From Lachnospiraceae bacterium (GTDB taxonomy: Bacteria > Bacillota > Clostridia > Lachnospirales > Lachnospiraceae), in NCBI GenBank assembly GCA_022792885.1, contig JAAWBX010000030.1, positions 1 to 34,392 on the forward strand: a DNA stretch of 34,392 nucleotides, given 5' to 3'. The notes under the pieces are model-generated. The model was given only the letters and a program-made list of their open reading frames with translations, had not been told where the DNA came from and made no database searches. The translations under genes and the position numbers were made by a program. Positions 23,751 to 31,181 of the stretch are shown here, one piece after another (position 1 is the first letter of the stretch; each line of letters opens with the position of its first letter).

Positions 23751-25391
23751 TCATTCTCGCAGAAACGAGAATATATTCACCACATTCGCGCCCTTCCCGG
23801 CCTTCCAGCCGTCATACATCGCCGTATTGCATACCTGAAGCGTATCCGGGTAGGCGATCGTGAGCAGCGGGACCTCCTCCGCGATCACCGCCTGAAGTTC
23901 CCGCAGCAGTTCCTCCATATCCGCCTCGGTGCGGACGGAGGAAAGCCTTTCTTCCACCAGTCCGTCGAACGCCTCGCTGGCGTAACCGCAGACATTGTAG
24001 GTGCCGATCTCAAAATCCGACGAACATAGGGAAATCAGATACGTCAGGGAATTTGCCGTGGACCAGCCCCAGATGGACAGATCGTAATCCCGTCCGTTCG
24101 CCACCTCAAAATCCGGCCAGATATAAGCGTCCGCCGTATCCATATCCAAAGACCGGATATCCAGTTCGATGCCCGCTTTTTTTAACTGCTCTTTCATCAA
24201 TTCGCAGGCCCGGCTGCGAATTGCGTTCCCGGAATACGTAAGGATCGTAAAACGAAGCGGCTTCCCGTCCTCGTCCAGACGCACCCCGTCGCCGTTCTTC
24301 TCAGTATAACCCAACCCCTCCAGAATCTCAACGGCTTTCTCGGGACTGTATTCGTAAGCAAGCCCCTCCATTGCATAAGACAGATCGCTCCGAACGGCCC
24401 CCTTCGTCCCCGGCAGCGCGTAACCCCCGAACAGGATCTCGCAGATCCCGTTTACATCCACCGCATAACCGAGCGCCTGCCGAAACTCCTTCCGGTCAAA
24501 AGGATAACGATCGTTATTTATATTGACGATCAGCGGCGTGTACCCCGCGTTCGAAAAAACGGTCAGGTCGTCCGCCGCCTCGAACGTCTCCTGCATTTCC
24601 GCGCCGACGCTCCCGGTCGAAGCGGCCAATTCCCCCGCCAGAAGAGCCTGCTGGATCGCCGTACTGTCCGACAGAATCGGCATATAAATCGACTTGACCC
24701 CGGGCGTTCCCCGGAAATAATCCTCCGCCGCCTCCAGGCGGTAGTATTCCCCCGTTTTATATTCCGCCAGACGATACATTCCGCTCCCCACGGTCTCCGT
24801 CACGGCCCTGCCGTCCTCCCGCCCCTCAAACGTCGCGTCGTTTAAGATCCGGATGTAGGCGAACCCGTCCCGCATAAAATTCACGTTGGTTTCTTTCAGC
24901 GTAAAACGCACCGTTTTTTCATCCAGCGCCTCAATCTTCTCGATCTGATTGCAGATCTTCCTCTGGCCGGAAACATTCTGTTTCGCCGGATACTCATAAG
25001 AAAATTTTACATCCTCCGCCGTCACCGGATCTCCGTCGTGAAATCTCAGCCCGTCCCGCAGCGTAAACGTAAAAATCCTCGAATCTTCCGCCGTATAATC
25101 CTCCTCCACCATCCAGGGTATCACCCGGTTTTCCAGGTCCACCGTAAACAGGGTATCATAAATCAGGCGGTTCACCGTCAGGCCGGTCCCCGAAACATAG
25201 GTAAAAGGGGACAGCGTATTCTCGTCGCTGGTGATCGCGATCGTCAGAGCGGACAAGCCTTCGTCCCCCGATTCCGTCGGATTTTGGCTGCAGGCGGACA
25301 AAAGCAACACCGCAGTCGCCAAAAAAAGCCCCGTGATTCGCCGGATTCCGCCGCTTCCTTCGCGTTTTCTCTTAACCGGTTTCCGTTTCAT
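23751..25391 (-). CDS. ABC transporter substrate-binding lipoprotein (SBP_bac_5, peptide/nickel type)
   Basis: A 546-residue extracellular binding lipoprotein. The signal ends in the lipobox LLLSAC, with the anchor Cys near residue 34. Family 5 features are clear: NRLIYDTLFTVD, FTFTLRDGLRFHDGDPVTAEDVKFSYEY, NNDRYPFDRKEFRQALGYAVDVNGICEILF and YSPEKAVEILEGLGY. Family members carry peptides, nickel-chelates or other small ligands; the sequence does not tell which. AGGAG precedes the ATG. It follows the PIG-L-like gene by 56 bases. Confidence 0.94.
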   Translation of the reverse strand: MKRKPVKRKREGSGGIRRITGLFLATAVLLLSACSQNPTESGDEGLSALTIAITSDENTLSPFTYVSGTGLTVNRLIYDTLFTVDLENRVIPWMVEEDYTAEDSRIFTFTLRDGLRFHDGDPVTAEDVKFSYEYPAKQNVSGQRKICNQIEKIEALDEKTVRFTLKETNVNFMRDGFAYIRILNDATFEGREDGRAVTETVGSGMYRLAEYKTGEYYRLEAAEDYFRGTPGVKSIYMPILSDSTAIQQALLAGELAASTGSVGAEMQETFEAADDLTVFSNAGYTPLIVNINNDRYPFDRKEFRQALGYAVDVNGICEILFGGYALPGTKGAVRSDLSYAMEGLAYEYSPEKAVEILEGLGYTEKNGDGVRLDEDGKPLRFTILTYSGNAIRSRACELMKEQLKKAGIELDIRSLDMDTADAYIWPDFEVANGRDYDLSIWGWSTANSLTYLISLCSSDFEIGTYNVCGYASEAFDGLVEERLSSVRTEADMEELLRELQAVIAEEVPLLTIAYPDTLQVCNTAMYDGWKAGKGANVVNIFSFLRE

Positions 25392-25447
25392 TCCTTTTTA
25401 TCTCCTTTTCGTTTTCTCCCCGGCATGCTGTCCCGGGCGCCGCCGCT

Positions 25448-26191
25448 TTATAGCAATTCATCCAGCACGAACAAACCGTCCCTGCGGTAATTCTCCGAGA
25501 GCAATACCGGATTATGCCCGGTAGAACCGTGATACAGATGATAAGCGCCGTCCATCAGCCGCTTAATAGCCTTCCCATAGGTAAGCCGGTCCATCTTCTC
25601 CGCGCCCGGAATCAGCCGGCCGTATCCGGCCCGGTCTCCCGGCGTATCATGCAGTTCCCCGATAAAAGCCAACTGAGCCGAAAGACTGTCCATCGCCCGG
25701 CATTTCTCGTCCCAGACTTCTTCGATATCCACCAGGCAGTTCGGATGCTCCGGCGTCATATAATAAACCGTAAATCCCCGATGGGGTTCGCGGCCGGCCT
25801 CCTCATCCGTCGCATAATTCCGCCCGGCCAGCGCCATAGCTTCCAACAAAAGCGTCATGGCGGGCCGCCGCCCCGGATCCAAATCGCTCACGCAATGCTC
25901 CGGATCCTGCGTGATGATGATATCCGGTTTTATTTTCCGGATCACCCGAATCACCCGTTTCTTTTCTTCTTCGCAGGCCGTTATGGCCGCGCTGTCCATT
26001 CCGAGATACTCGACGGAACACCCGAGAATCTCCGCCGCGGGCGTCAGATCCCTCTGCATCTCTTCCCCGGCAAACAGAATTGCCGCATGAGACGTCCCGC
26101 CCGCCTTCGCATTTTTACAGAGCACGCCTCCGCACTCCACCATCTCCATCCCGTAGACACCCAAAAGAAGGATGCGTTTTCCTCGACTCAT
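25448..26191 (-). CDS. PIG-L family protein with a degenerate zinc site
   Basis: A 247-residue protein of the PIG-L (LmbE-like) N-acetylglucosaminyl deacetylase fold. The fold shows in ILLLGVYGMEMVECGGVL, HAAILFAGEE, VIRVIRKIKPDIIITQDPEH and SDLDPGRRPAMTLLLEAMALAG. In active enzymes the first segment carries AHPDDE, or AHxGDME in a related subgroup; here the zinc His and Asp positions read Val and Met (GVYGMEM). The second motif keeps EHCVSDLDP. It may bind ligand without the usual zinc chemistry, or have a rearranged site. ATG 26191 follows GGAGAGCTTT. It is the first gene of the importer operon, so it probably acts on, or senses, the imported compound. Confidence 0.82.
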   Translation of the reverse strand: MSRGKRILLLGVYGMEMVECGGVLCKNAKAGGTSHAAILFAGEEMQRDLTPAAEILGCSVEYLGMDSAAITACEEEKKRVIRVIRKIKPDIIITQDPEHCVSDLDPGRRPAMTLLLEAMALAGRNYATDEEAGREPHRGFTVYYMTPEHPNCLVDIEEVWDEKCRAMDSLSAQLAFIGELHDTPGDRAGYGRLIPGAEKMDRLTYGKAIKRLMDGAYHLYHGSTGHNPVLLSENYRRDGLFVLDELL

Positions 26192-26388
26192 AAAGCTCTC
26201 CTTTCCTTTTCGCTCAAAAAAAGAAAGACGGCCGCATCTGCCTGCTGGCAGACACAACAGTCTTCCAAACTGCCGCTTCTTCTTACACCCCGGCCGGCCG
26301 TACCGGCCAAAGCCTCTTAACCAAATCCAAAAAACAAACCGCATGGGCCGCTTCGGCCGCCCCTTGCCGGCTGCAGCCGGCGAAAATT

Positions 26389-26418
26389 ATCATAACACAT
26401 TCCGGCGTTTTCTGTCAA
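26389..26418 (-). promoter_or_regulatory. predicted promoter of the PIG-L/ABC-importer operon
   Basis: On the minus strand a consensus TTGACA (26418-26413), 18 bases, TATGAT (26394-26389). The predicted start of transcription falls at the edge of a 16-bp perfect palindrome (26366-26381), which could be an operator or the first leader hairpin. Confidence 0.65.
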
Positions 26419-26436
26419 GAACTCCGAAAACGCACG

Positions 26437-26475
26437 AAAAAACGCCCGTCCTCCGTTCACGGAGAAAGACGGGCG
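26437..26475 (-). terminator. rho-independent terminator of guaB
   Basis: On the minus strand CGCCCGTC-TTT-CTCCG, a TGAA loop, and CGGAG-GA-CGGGCG form a long stem with an internal loop, followed by TTTTTT. It starts 20 bases after the guaB stop. It adjoins the -35 box of the next operon. Confidence 0.88.
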
Positions 26476-26494
26476 CCCGATTTTGTTTTTCTTC

Positions 26495-27997
26495 TCACCG
26501 AATCTGCCGGCTGTCCTTCAGCATCACGTCATGCGCGCCGCCCTCCACGATACTGGTGGAAGATACCAGCGTCAGCTTTGCCTTCTGCTGAAGCTCCGGA
26601 ATCGTCAAAGCGCCGCAGTTGCACATCGTGGAACGCACTTTGCTCAGGGACATCCGAACATTGTCCTTCAGCGTACCCGCGTAGGGAACCAGTGAATCCA
26701 CGCCCTCCTCAAAGGTCAGCTTCGCATCGCCGCCCAAGTCGTAACGCTGCCAGTTTCTGGCTCTGGCGCTTCCCTCGCCCCAGTATTCCTTCATGTAGCT
26801 GCCGTTAATATTCACCTTCTTGGTCGGGCTCTCGTCGAAGCGGGCGAAATACCGGCCCAGCATCATGAAATCCGCCCCCATCGCCAGGGCCAGCGTCATA
26901 TGATAATCGTGTACGATGCCGCCGTCCGAGCAGATCGGCACATAAACGCCGGTCTCCTCAAAATACTCGTCCCTCGCTCTGGCCACTTCGATCAGAGCCG
27001 TAGCCTGTCCGCGGCCGATGCCCTTCGTCTCCCTGGTAATACAGATCGCGCCGCCGCCGATACCGACTTTCACGAAGTCCGCCCCGGCCTCGGCCAGAAA
27101 ACGAAAACCCTCCCGGTCCACCACGTTGCCCGCGCCGACCTTCACCGTATCGCCGTACTTCTCGCGGATATACCTCAACGTAATTCTCTGCCACTCGGAA
27201 AACCCTTCCGAACTGTCGATGCACAGCGCGTCCGCCCCGGCTTCCACCAAAGCCGGCACCCGCTCGGCATAATCCCTCGTGTTGATGCCCGCGCCGACCA
27301 TATAGCGCTTGGAAGCGTCGATCAGTTCGTTCTCGTTGCTCTTATGAGTGGTATAATCCTTCCGGAACACAAAATACATCAGCCGGTCGTTCTTGTCCAC
27401 CACCGGCAGACAGTTCAGCTTGTGTTCCCAGATAATATCGTTCGCTTCCTTCAGCGTAGTCTGCTCATTCCCGCAGATCAGCTCCGAATAAGGCGTCATA
27501 AAATCTTTTACCTGCATATCGATCGGCATCCGGCTCACCCGATAATCCCGGCTTGTGATGATCCCCGCCAGCTTGCCCGCAGGCGTGCCGTCCTCCGTCA
27601 CCGCCACGGTCGAATGGCCGGTCCTCTCCTTCAAGGCCAGAATATCCCCCAATGTCGCGTCCGGAGAAACATTCGAATCGCTCACAACGAAACCGGCTTT
27701 ATAGCTCTTCACCCGCGCCACCATTCCGGCCTCGTTCTCAATGCTCTGCGACCCGTAAACAAAAGAAAGACCTCCTTCCGATGCCAGGGCAACCGCCATC
27801 CCGTCGTCGGATACGGACTGCATGATCGCGGATACCAAAGGGATATTCAGCGAGATCGGCGCTTCCTCCCCTTTTCGAAACTTGACAAGCGGCGTCTTCA
27901 GGCTCACATTGGCCGGAATGCAGTCCGTAGAAGAATACCCCGGAATCAACAGATACTCTCCAAATGTATGCGACGGTTCGTTAATAAACGTTGCCAT
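26495..27997 (-). CDS. guaB: IMP dehydrogenase
   Basis: A 500-residue enzyme converting IMP to XMP, the committed step of guanine nucleotide synthesis. The barrel has [21 protein letters not shown], two CBS domains are inserted at about 103-225, then [37 protein letters not shown] contains the catalytic Cys319. The [29 protein letters not shown] phosphate site follows. The Cys loop reads [20 protein letters not shown] rather than the common GIGPGSICTTR, and the flap reads [15 protein letters not shown], features of a divergent IMPDH subtype. The ATG follows GGAGGAAGAGATC. It has its own promoter and terminator. Confidence 0.95.
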   Translation of the reverse strand: MATFINEPSHTFGEYLLIPGYSSTDCIPANVSLKTPLVKFRKGEEAPISLNIPLVSAIMQSVSDDGMAVALASEGGLSFVYGSQSIENEAGMVARVKSYKAGFVVSDSNVSPDATLGDILALKERTGHSTVAVTEDGTPAGKLAGIITSRDYRVSRMPIDMQVKDFMTPYSELICGNEQTTLKEANDIIWEHKLNCLPVVDKNDRLMYFVFRKDYTTHKSNENELIDASKRYMVGAGINTRDYAERVPALVEAGADALCIDSSEGFSEWQRITLRYIREKYGDTVKVGAGNVVDREGFRFLAEAGADFVKVGIGGGAICITRETKGIGRGQATALIEVARARDEYFEETGVYVPICSDGGIVHDYHMTLALAMGADFMMLGRYFARFDESPTKKVNINGSYMKEYWGEGSARARNWQRYDLGGDAKLTFEEGVDSLVPYAGTLKDNVRMSLSKVRSTMCNCGALTIPELQQKAKLTLVSSTSIVEGGAHDVMLKDSRQIR

Positions 27998-28033
27998 GAT
28001 CTCTTCCTCCGTTTTGTTCGTGTTTATTTTAAA

Positions 28034-28062
28034 ATATTATCGGCCCTGCGACTGCTTGTCAA
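28034..28062 (-). promoter_or_regulatory. predicted guaB promoter
   Basis: On the minus strand TTGACA (28062-28057), 17 bases, TAATAT (28039-28034). The transcript leader would be only about 30 bases, too short for a purine riboswitch. Confidence 0.7.
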
Positions 28063-28091
28063 GCGGTTCCGATCGGATTCCTTCCATTTTT

Positions 28092-29399
28092 TTAAAGCAG
28101 CTTATACTCGCCGTATCCGCTTTCGACCACCGAACTCTCATAAAACGCCCGGGCCGCCGATATCAGATATGCGGTATCTTTCGCTCCGGCCGTTTCATAG
28201 GACGAGTGCATCGCCAGTTCGGCCAGACCGATATCCGCACAGTTACAGGCCACCTGGCCCGACGAAATATGTCCCAGGGTCGATCCGCCCGCGATATCCG
28301 AATGGTTGGCGTACGTCTGGACCGGCACCCCGGCCCTCTTGCAGATCTCCCCGAAAATCGCCGCCGCCGCACCGTCGGTCGTATACCGCTGGCTCGCGCT
28401 GTACTTCAAAACAACACCGCCGTTTAAAAGCGGCCGGTTCGTGGGGCAGCTCTTCTCCGGATAATTCGGATGAAGGCCGTGCGCGTTATCCGCCGAAACC
28501 ATAAAGCTCGACGCCAGCCGTCTTCGATAACCGGCCGGCGAATCCGACAGGCCTTCACAGATCCTGAGTAGCGTATCCCGCAAAAACGGGGAGCCCGCCC
28601 CCTGTTTGGTACTGCTGCCCACCTCTTCGTTGTCAAAAACACAGTGAACCGGCAGGCTCCGCCCTTCTTTTGCCTCAAGAAATCCCCGCAGCGAGGCATA
28701 CACGCACTGCAAATCGTCCAGACGTCCTATGGAGATAAACTCTCCCTCCCGGCCCCAGACGGAACCTTTCTGTCGATTGTACAGATACAGATCGCTCCCC
28801 AGGATCCCCCCGGCCGGCAGGCCGGCCGCCTCCGCAATCTGTTCCGCAAAACTTCCTGGCTCCGTTTTTTCTCCGTACAGAGGAAGAAGTTCTTTCTGAA
28901 CCTGGCAGGAAAATCCTTTATTTACTTCCTTATTTATATGAATCGCCAGACTCGGAATCAGAACGAGATCCCTTTCCACCCGGACCAGCCGGGTCCGGAT
29001 CCGTCCGCCTTCCCGGTACAAAACCCGCCCGGCCACCGACAGCGGCCTGTCCAGCCAGGAAGCGTACGGCATCCCTCCATACTTCTCCACGTTTAATTTC
29101 ACATAGGGGCCTTCCGCCTTTTCCGGATTCTCCTTGATCTTAAAAGCCGGCGAATCATCGTGGGAAGCGACGATCTGAAATCCGTTCCAGGCGCCCTCCG
29201 GAATCCGGAAAGCGATCAACGCCGAACCGTTGCGAATCACGTAATATCCGCCGCCCGGCAAAAGGCGCCAGTCTTTCCCCTCCAGAAGCTGCCGATAACC
29301 CGCCAGATCCAATTCCCGTTTCATGACGGCCACCGCGTGAAAAGCCGTAGGGCTCGCCTCTATAAAATCAAACAACGCCCGATTCACCGTCTCGTCCAT
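28092..29399 (-). CDS. apeB: M18 family aspartyl aminopeptidase
   Basis: A 435-residue cytosolic metallo-aminopeptidase. The expected zinc and catalytic residues appear in order: IVASHDDSPAF (His and Asp), ISIGRLDDLQCVYA (bridging Asp), FDNEEVGSSTKQGA (Glu-Glu), MVSADNAHGLHPNY (Asp) and IGLAELAMHSSYE (final His). M18 enzymes remove N-terminal Asp or Glu and form dodecamers. GGGAGGATATGAG precedes the ATG. It is the last gene of a three-gene run after the ArsC-like and GNAT genes; the GNAT stop is 36 bases upstream. Confidence 0.94.
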   Translation of the reverse strand: MDETVNRALFDFIEASPTAFHAVAVMKRELDLAGYRQLLEGKDWRLLPGGGYYVIRNGSALIAFRIPEGAWNGFQIVASHDDSPAFKIKENPEKAEGPYVKLNVEKYGGMPYASWLDRPLSVAGRVLYREGGRIRTRLVRVERDLVLIPSLAIHINKEVNKGFSCQVQKELLPLYGEKTEPGSFAEQIAEAAGLPAGGILGSDLYLYNRQKGSVWGREGEFISIGRLDDLQCVYASLRGFLEAKEGRSLPVHCVFDNEEVGSSTKQGAGSPFLRDTLLRICEGLSDSPAGYRRRLASSFMVSADNAHGLHPNYPEKSCPTNRPLLNGGVVLKYSASQRYTTDGAAAAIFGEICKRAGVPVQTYANHSDIAGGSTLGHISSGQVACNCADIGLAELAMHSSYETAGAKDTAYLISAARAFYESSVVESGYGEYKLL

Positions 29400-29435
29400 C
29401 TCATATCCTCCCGTTCCTGCCGGATACCTTTTCCG

Positions 29436-29972
29436 TCATTTTTCGTTTTCCTGCCCGACCCGGCGCTCATACAATTTCAGTTTTTCCGGAATCGAGCCTT
29501 CAAACAGCGTATCAATCGTGCCCACAAACTCGTATCCCAGATGGTCGTACATCCCGGCCGCCTTCGTATTCCCTTCATAGGTATCGAAACGAATCACCAG
29601 GCACCCGGTCCGCTCTGCGTATTCCGCGGCGTAGGCCAGCATTTTCTTCCCGATCCCCCGGCCTGACAATCTGGGAGGCACGCAGAGCGTATGAATCACC
29701 AATACCGCCTCCCCCTCGGCCGGATAACGCCAGTTCGCCGTCTCATAACCCTCCGGCTGGACATGATTCAGACGCATACTGGCCAGCACTTCGCCGTCCT
29801 CTTCATATACATAAAGAATTCCCTCCCTCACGCTGTCCTCCGCGGTCTGTCTTGTAGGATACACGCCCCGCTGCCAGTTCGTAAAACTTCCATGCGCCTC
29901 CTCATAAGAAAGCAGCTCCTCATAAGAGGCGGCCACCGCCTCCACATCTTCTTTTGTCGCCCGACGAATCAT
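29436..29972 (-). CDS. GNAT family N-acetyltransferase
   Basis: A 178-residue acetyltransferase. It starts MIRRATKEDVEAVAASYEELLSYEE. The acetyl-CoA loop (motif A) is IHTLCVPPRLSGRGIGKKMLAYAAEYA, with the RGIGKKM pyrophosphate-binding segment, and the C-terminal part FDTYEGNTKAAGMYDHLGYEFVG is the usual motif B. The substrate is unknown. The start at 29972 overlaps the ArsC-like stop by four bases (ATGA), which indicates translational coupling. Confidence 0.92.
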   Translation of the reverse strand: MIRRATKEDVEAVAASYEELLSYEEAHGSFTNWQRGVYPTRQTAEDSVREGILYVYEEDGEVLASMRLNHVQPEGYETANWRYPAEGEAVLVIHTLCVPPRLSGRGIGKKMLAYAAEYAERTGCLVIRFDTYEGNTKAAGMYDHLGYEFVGTIDTLFEGSIPEKLKLYERRVGQENEK

Positions 29973-30331
29973 AACCCTTTCAACCTCTCTTCCCATTCTT
30001 TTTCCCGAAAACCGACCAGCACAAAATCCGCGCCGATCAGAAGCGGCCTTTTCACCAGCATACCGTCCGTAGCGAGAAGCGCGTATTGCTCCGCCTCGCT
30101 CATCCCCGGAAGCTTCTCCTTCAAGCCCAGACTCTTATATACCAGCCCGCTGGTATTAAAAAAACGCTTCAGCGGCAGGCCGCTCTTCTTATGCCAGGCC
30201 TCCAGCTCTTCCGCCGTCGGATTCTCCTCCCGGATCGGACGGTCCTCGTATGCGACCCCATGACCGTCCAGCCATTTCTTCGCTTTCTGACACGTACTGC
30301 ACGCAGCGTATTCGACAAATAAAACGCTCAT
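29969..30331 (-). CDS. ArsC/Spx/YffB-family thioredoxin-fold protein
   Basis: A 120-residue protein of the arsenate-reductase-like family. The active-site region YAACSTCQKAKKWL has a CxxC pair, and PLKRFFNTSGLVYKSLGL and LLATDGMLVKRPLLIGADFVLVGF are typical of the ArsC/YffB/Spx group. True arsenate reduction is not implied; many clostridial members are of unknown function, and Spx members instead bind RNA polymerase. ATG 30331 follows AGGAGGTGGAGCGAT. It is the first gene of a run with the GNAT and M18 peptidase. Confidence 0.9.
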   Translation of the reverse strand: MSVLFVEYAACSTCQKAKKWLDGHGVAYEDRPIREENPTAEELEAWHKKSGLPLKRFFNTSGLVYKSLGLKEKLPGMSEAEQYALLATDGMLVKRPLLIGADFVLVGFREKEWEERLKGL

Positions 30332-30490
30332 ATCGCTCCACCTCCTGCCGCTTATTGTGTCATAAAAAGGTTTTAAATTCAATACTTTCATGGTATACTT
30401 TGATAAAATACAACGGATTGTTTTGAAAAACACCGCACGGAAAATCACGTCGCTTGACAAGATCACACACAACAAAACGGAGGATTCTTT

Positions 30491-31021
30491 ATGAAAATAC
30501 AGCCGGCCCGCACGACGGACATCCCTTTCATCACCGAACTGACGATTGAAAACTGGAAACAGACTTACGCCTCTTTGATATCCGGAGATTTCCTGGACCA
30601 CTTATCTGCCGAAGCCATGACAAACGAATGGCGGCAATACACGGCAGAGAAAAACCATCTCCTATTCGTCGCCCGGGACGATCAGACGTTCCTGGGATTC
30701 ACCGCAGGCAGGCCGGACGAAGAAATTCCGGATTGTTTCTATCTGGAATCCCTTCATGTCACCGCCTCCGCCCGCGGGCGCGGAATCGGCACGAAGCTGC
30801 TTAAAACCCTGGCCGCAGAGGCCGCGCAATGCGGTTATCGAAAAATGAGCATCTGCATCATAAAGGGGAACGATTCCGCCAGAAATCTCTATCGAAAATC
30901 CGGCGCCGAACACTACAAAGATTTTCAGGATGATTTTCACGGAACGACGACCGATTCCGAAAAACTGATCTGGAACGAAATCCCCCTCCCACATGCTTCC
31001 GACCGGAGAAGGCCGGGCTGA
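30491..31021 (+). CDS. GNAT family N-acetyltransferase
   Basis: A 176-residue acetyltransferase, divergent from the ArsC-like operon. It begins MKIQPARTTDIPFITELTIENWKQTYASLI. The acetyl-CoA-binding motif is LESLHVTASARGRGIGTKLLKTLAAEA, and IIKGNDSARNLYRKSGAEHYKDF is motif B. The N-terminal WKQTYASLI pattern recurs in a common Gram-positive GNAT subgroup of unknown substrate. The ATG follows ACGGAGGATTCTTT. It is unrelated in sequence detail to the other GNAT in the window. Confidence 0.92.
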   Translation: MKIQPARTTDIPFITELTIENWKQTYASLISGDFLDHLSAEAMTNEWRQYTAEKNHLLFVARDDQTFLGFTAGRPDEEIPDCFYLESLHVTASARGRGIGTKLLKTLAAEAAQCGYRKMSICIIKGNDSARNLYRKSGAEHYKDFQDDFHGTTTDSEKLIWNEIPLPHASDRRRPG

Positions 31022-31105
31022 CGCCGGTCCGGAAGGGCCGTCCGAGAAAAGTAACACTTTTTCATCATGTGTGTACTTATGCCACAATTTCCGCTCCTTT
31101 GTCCA

Positions 31106-31134
31106 TTGACTTCCCCTCCCCCGGCACGTACAAT
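31106..31134 (+). promoter_or_regulatory. predicted promoter of the molybdoenzyme operon
   Basis: TTGACT (31106-31111), 17 bases, TACAAT (31129-31134), five of six matches at each box, about 48 bases before the ATG. A loose TGTG...CACA pair (31070-31086) lies upstream but is not a clean Crp/Fnr palindrome. Confidence 0.7.
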
Positions 31135-31181
31135 GAAATTGTTTTTAATATTTCATAAATTTGCCAGGGGAGGAAAATTTT

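Larger units (their letters stand above)
26192..26494. other. hairpin-rich leader of the PIG-L/ABC-importer operon and guaB 3' end
   Basis: About 190 bases of probable 5' leader (26192-26382, minus strand) hold four GC-rich dyads: GCCGGCTGCAGCCGGC (26366-26381), GGCCG/CGGCC around AAG (26346-26358) and around GTA (26296-26308), and TCTGCC/GGCAGA (26237-26252). The last is followed after about 15 bases by a pyrimidine run CTTTCTTTTTTT (26229-26217). The remainder is the promoter (26389-26418) and the guaB terminator. No recognised riboswitch motif was seen. Confidence 0.5.

Noticed and set aside
26192-26344. N-terminal 51-residue extension of the PIG-L-like protein
   Set aside because: The upstream ATG has no ribosome binding site and the extension is Arg/Cys/Trp-rich sequence encoded by the leader hairpins. 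ATG 26191 has GGAGAG at proper spacing.
26217-26381. T-box or other known riboswitch in the PIG-L leader
   Set aside because: I looked for the T-box TGGNACCGCG core and found none, and no other familiar riboswitch core was recognised.
26900-28504. Plus-strand open frame of 534 codons opposite guaB and the M18 peptidase gene
   Set aside because: It spans two well-supported minus-strand genes and the guaB promoter. The product is Arg/His/Pro-rich with no recognisable domain.
31070-31086. Crp/Fnr site upstream of the molybdoenzyme promoter
   Set aside because: TGTG and CACA are present, but the flanking bases do not form a symmetric palindrome at the proper spacing.
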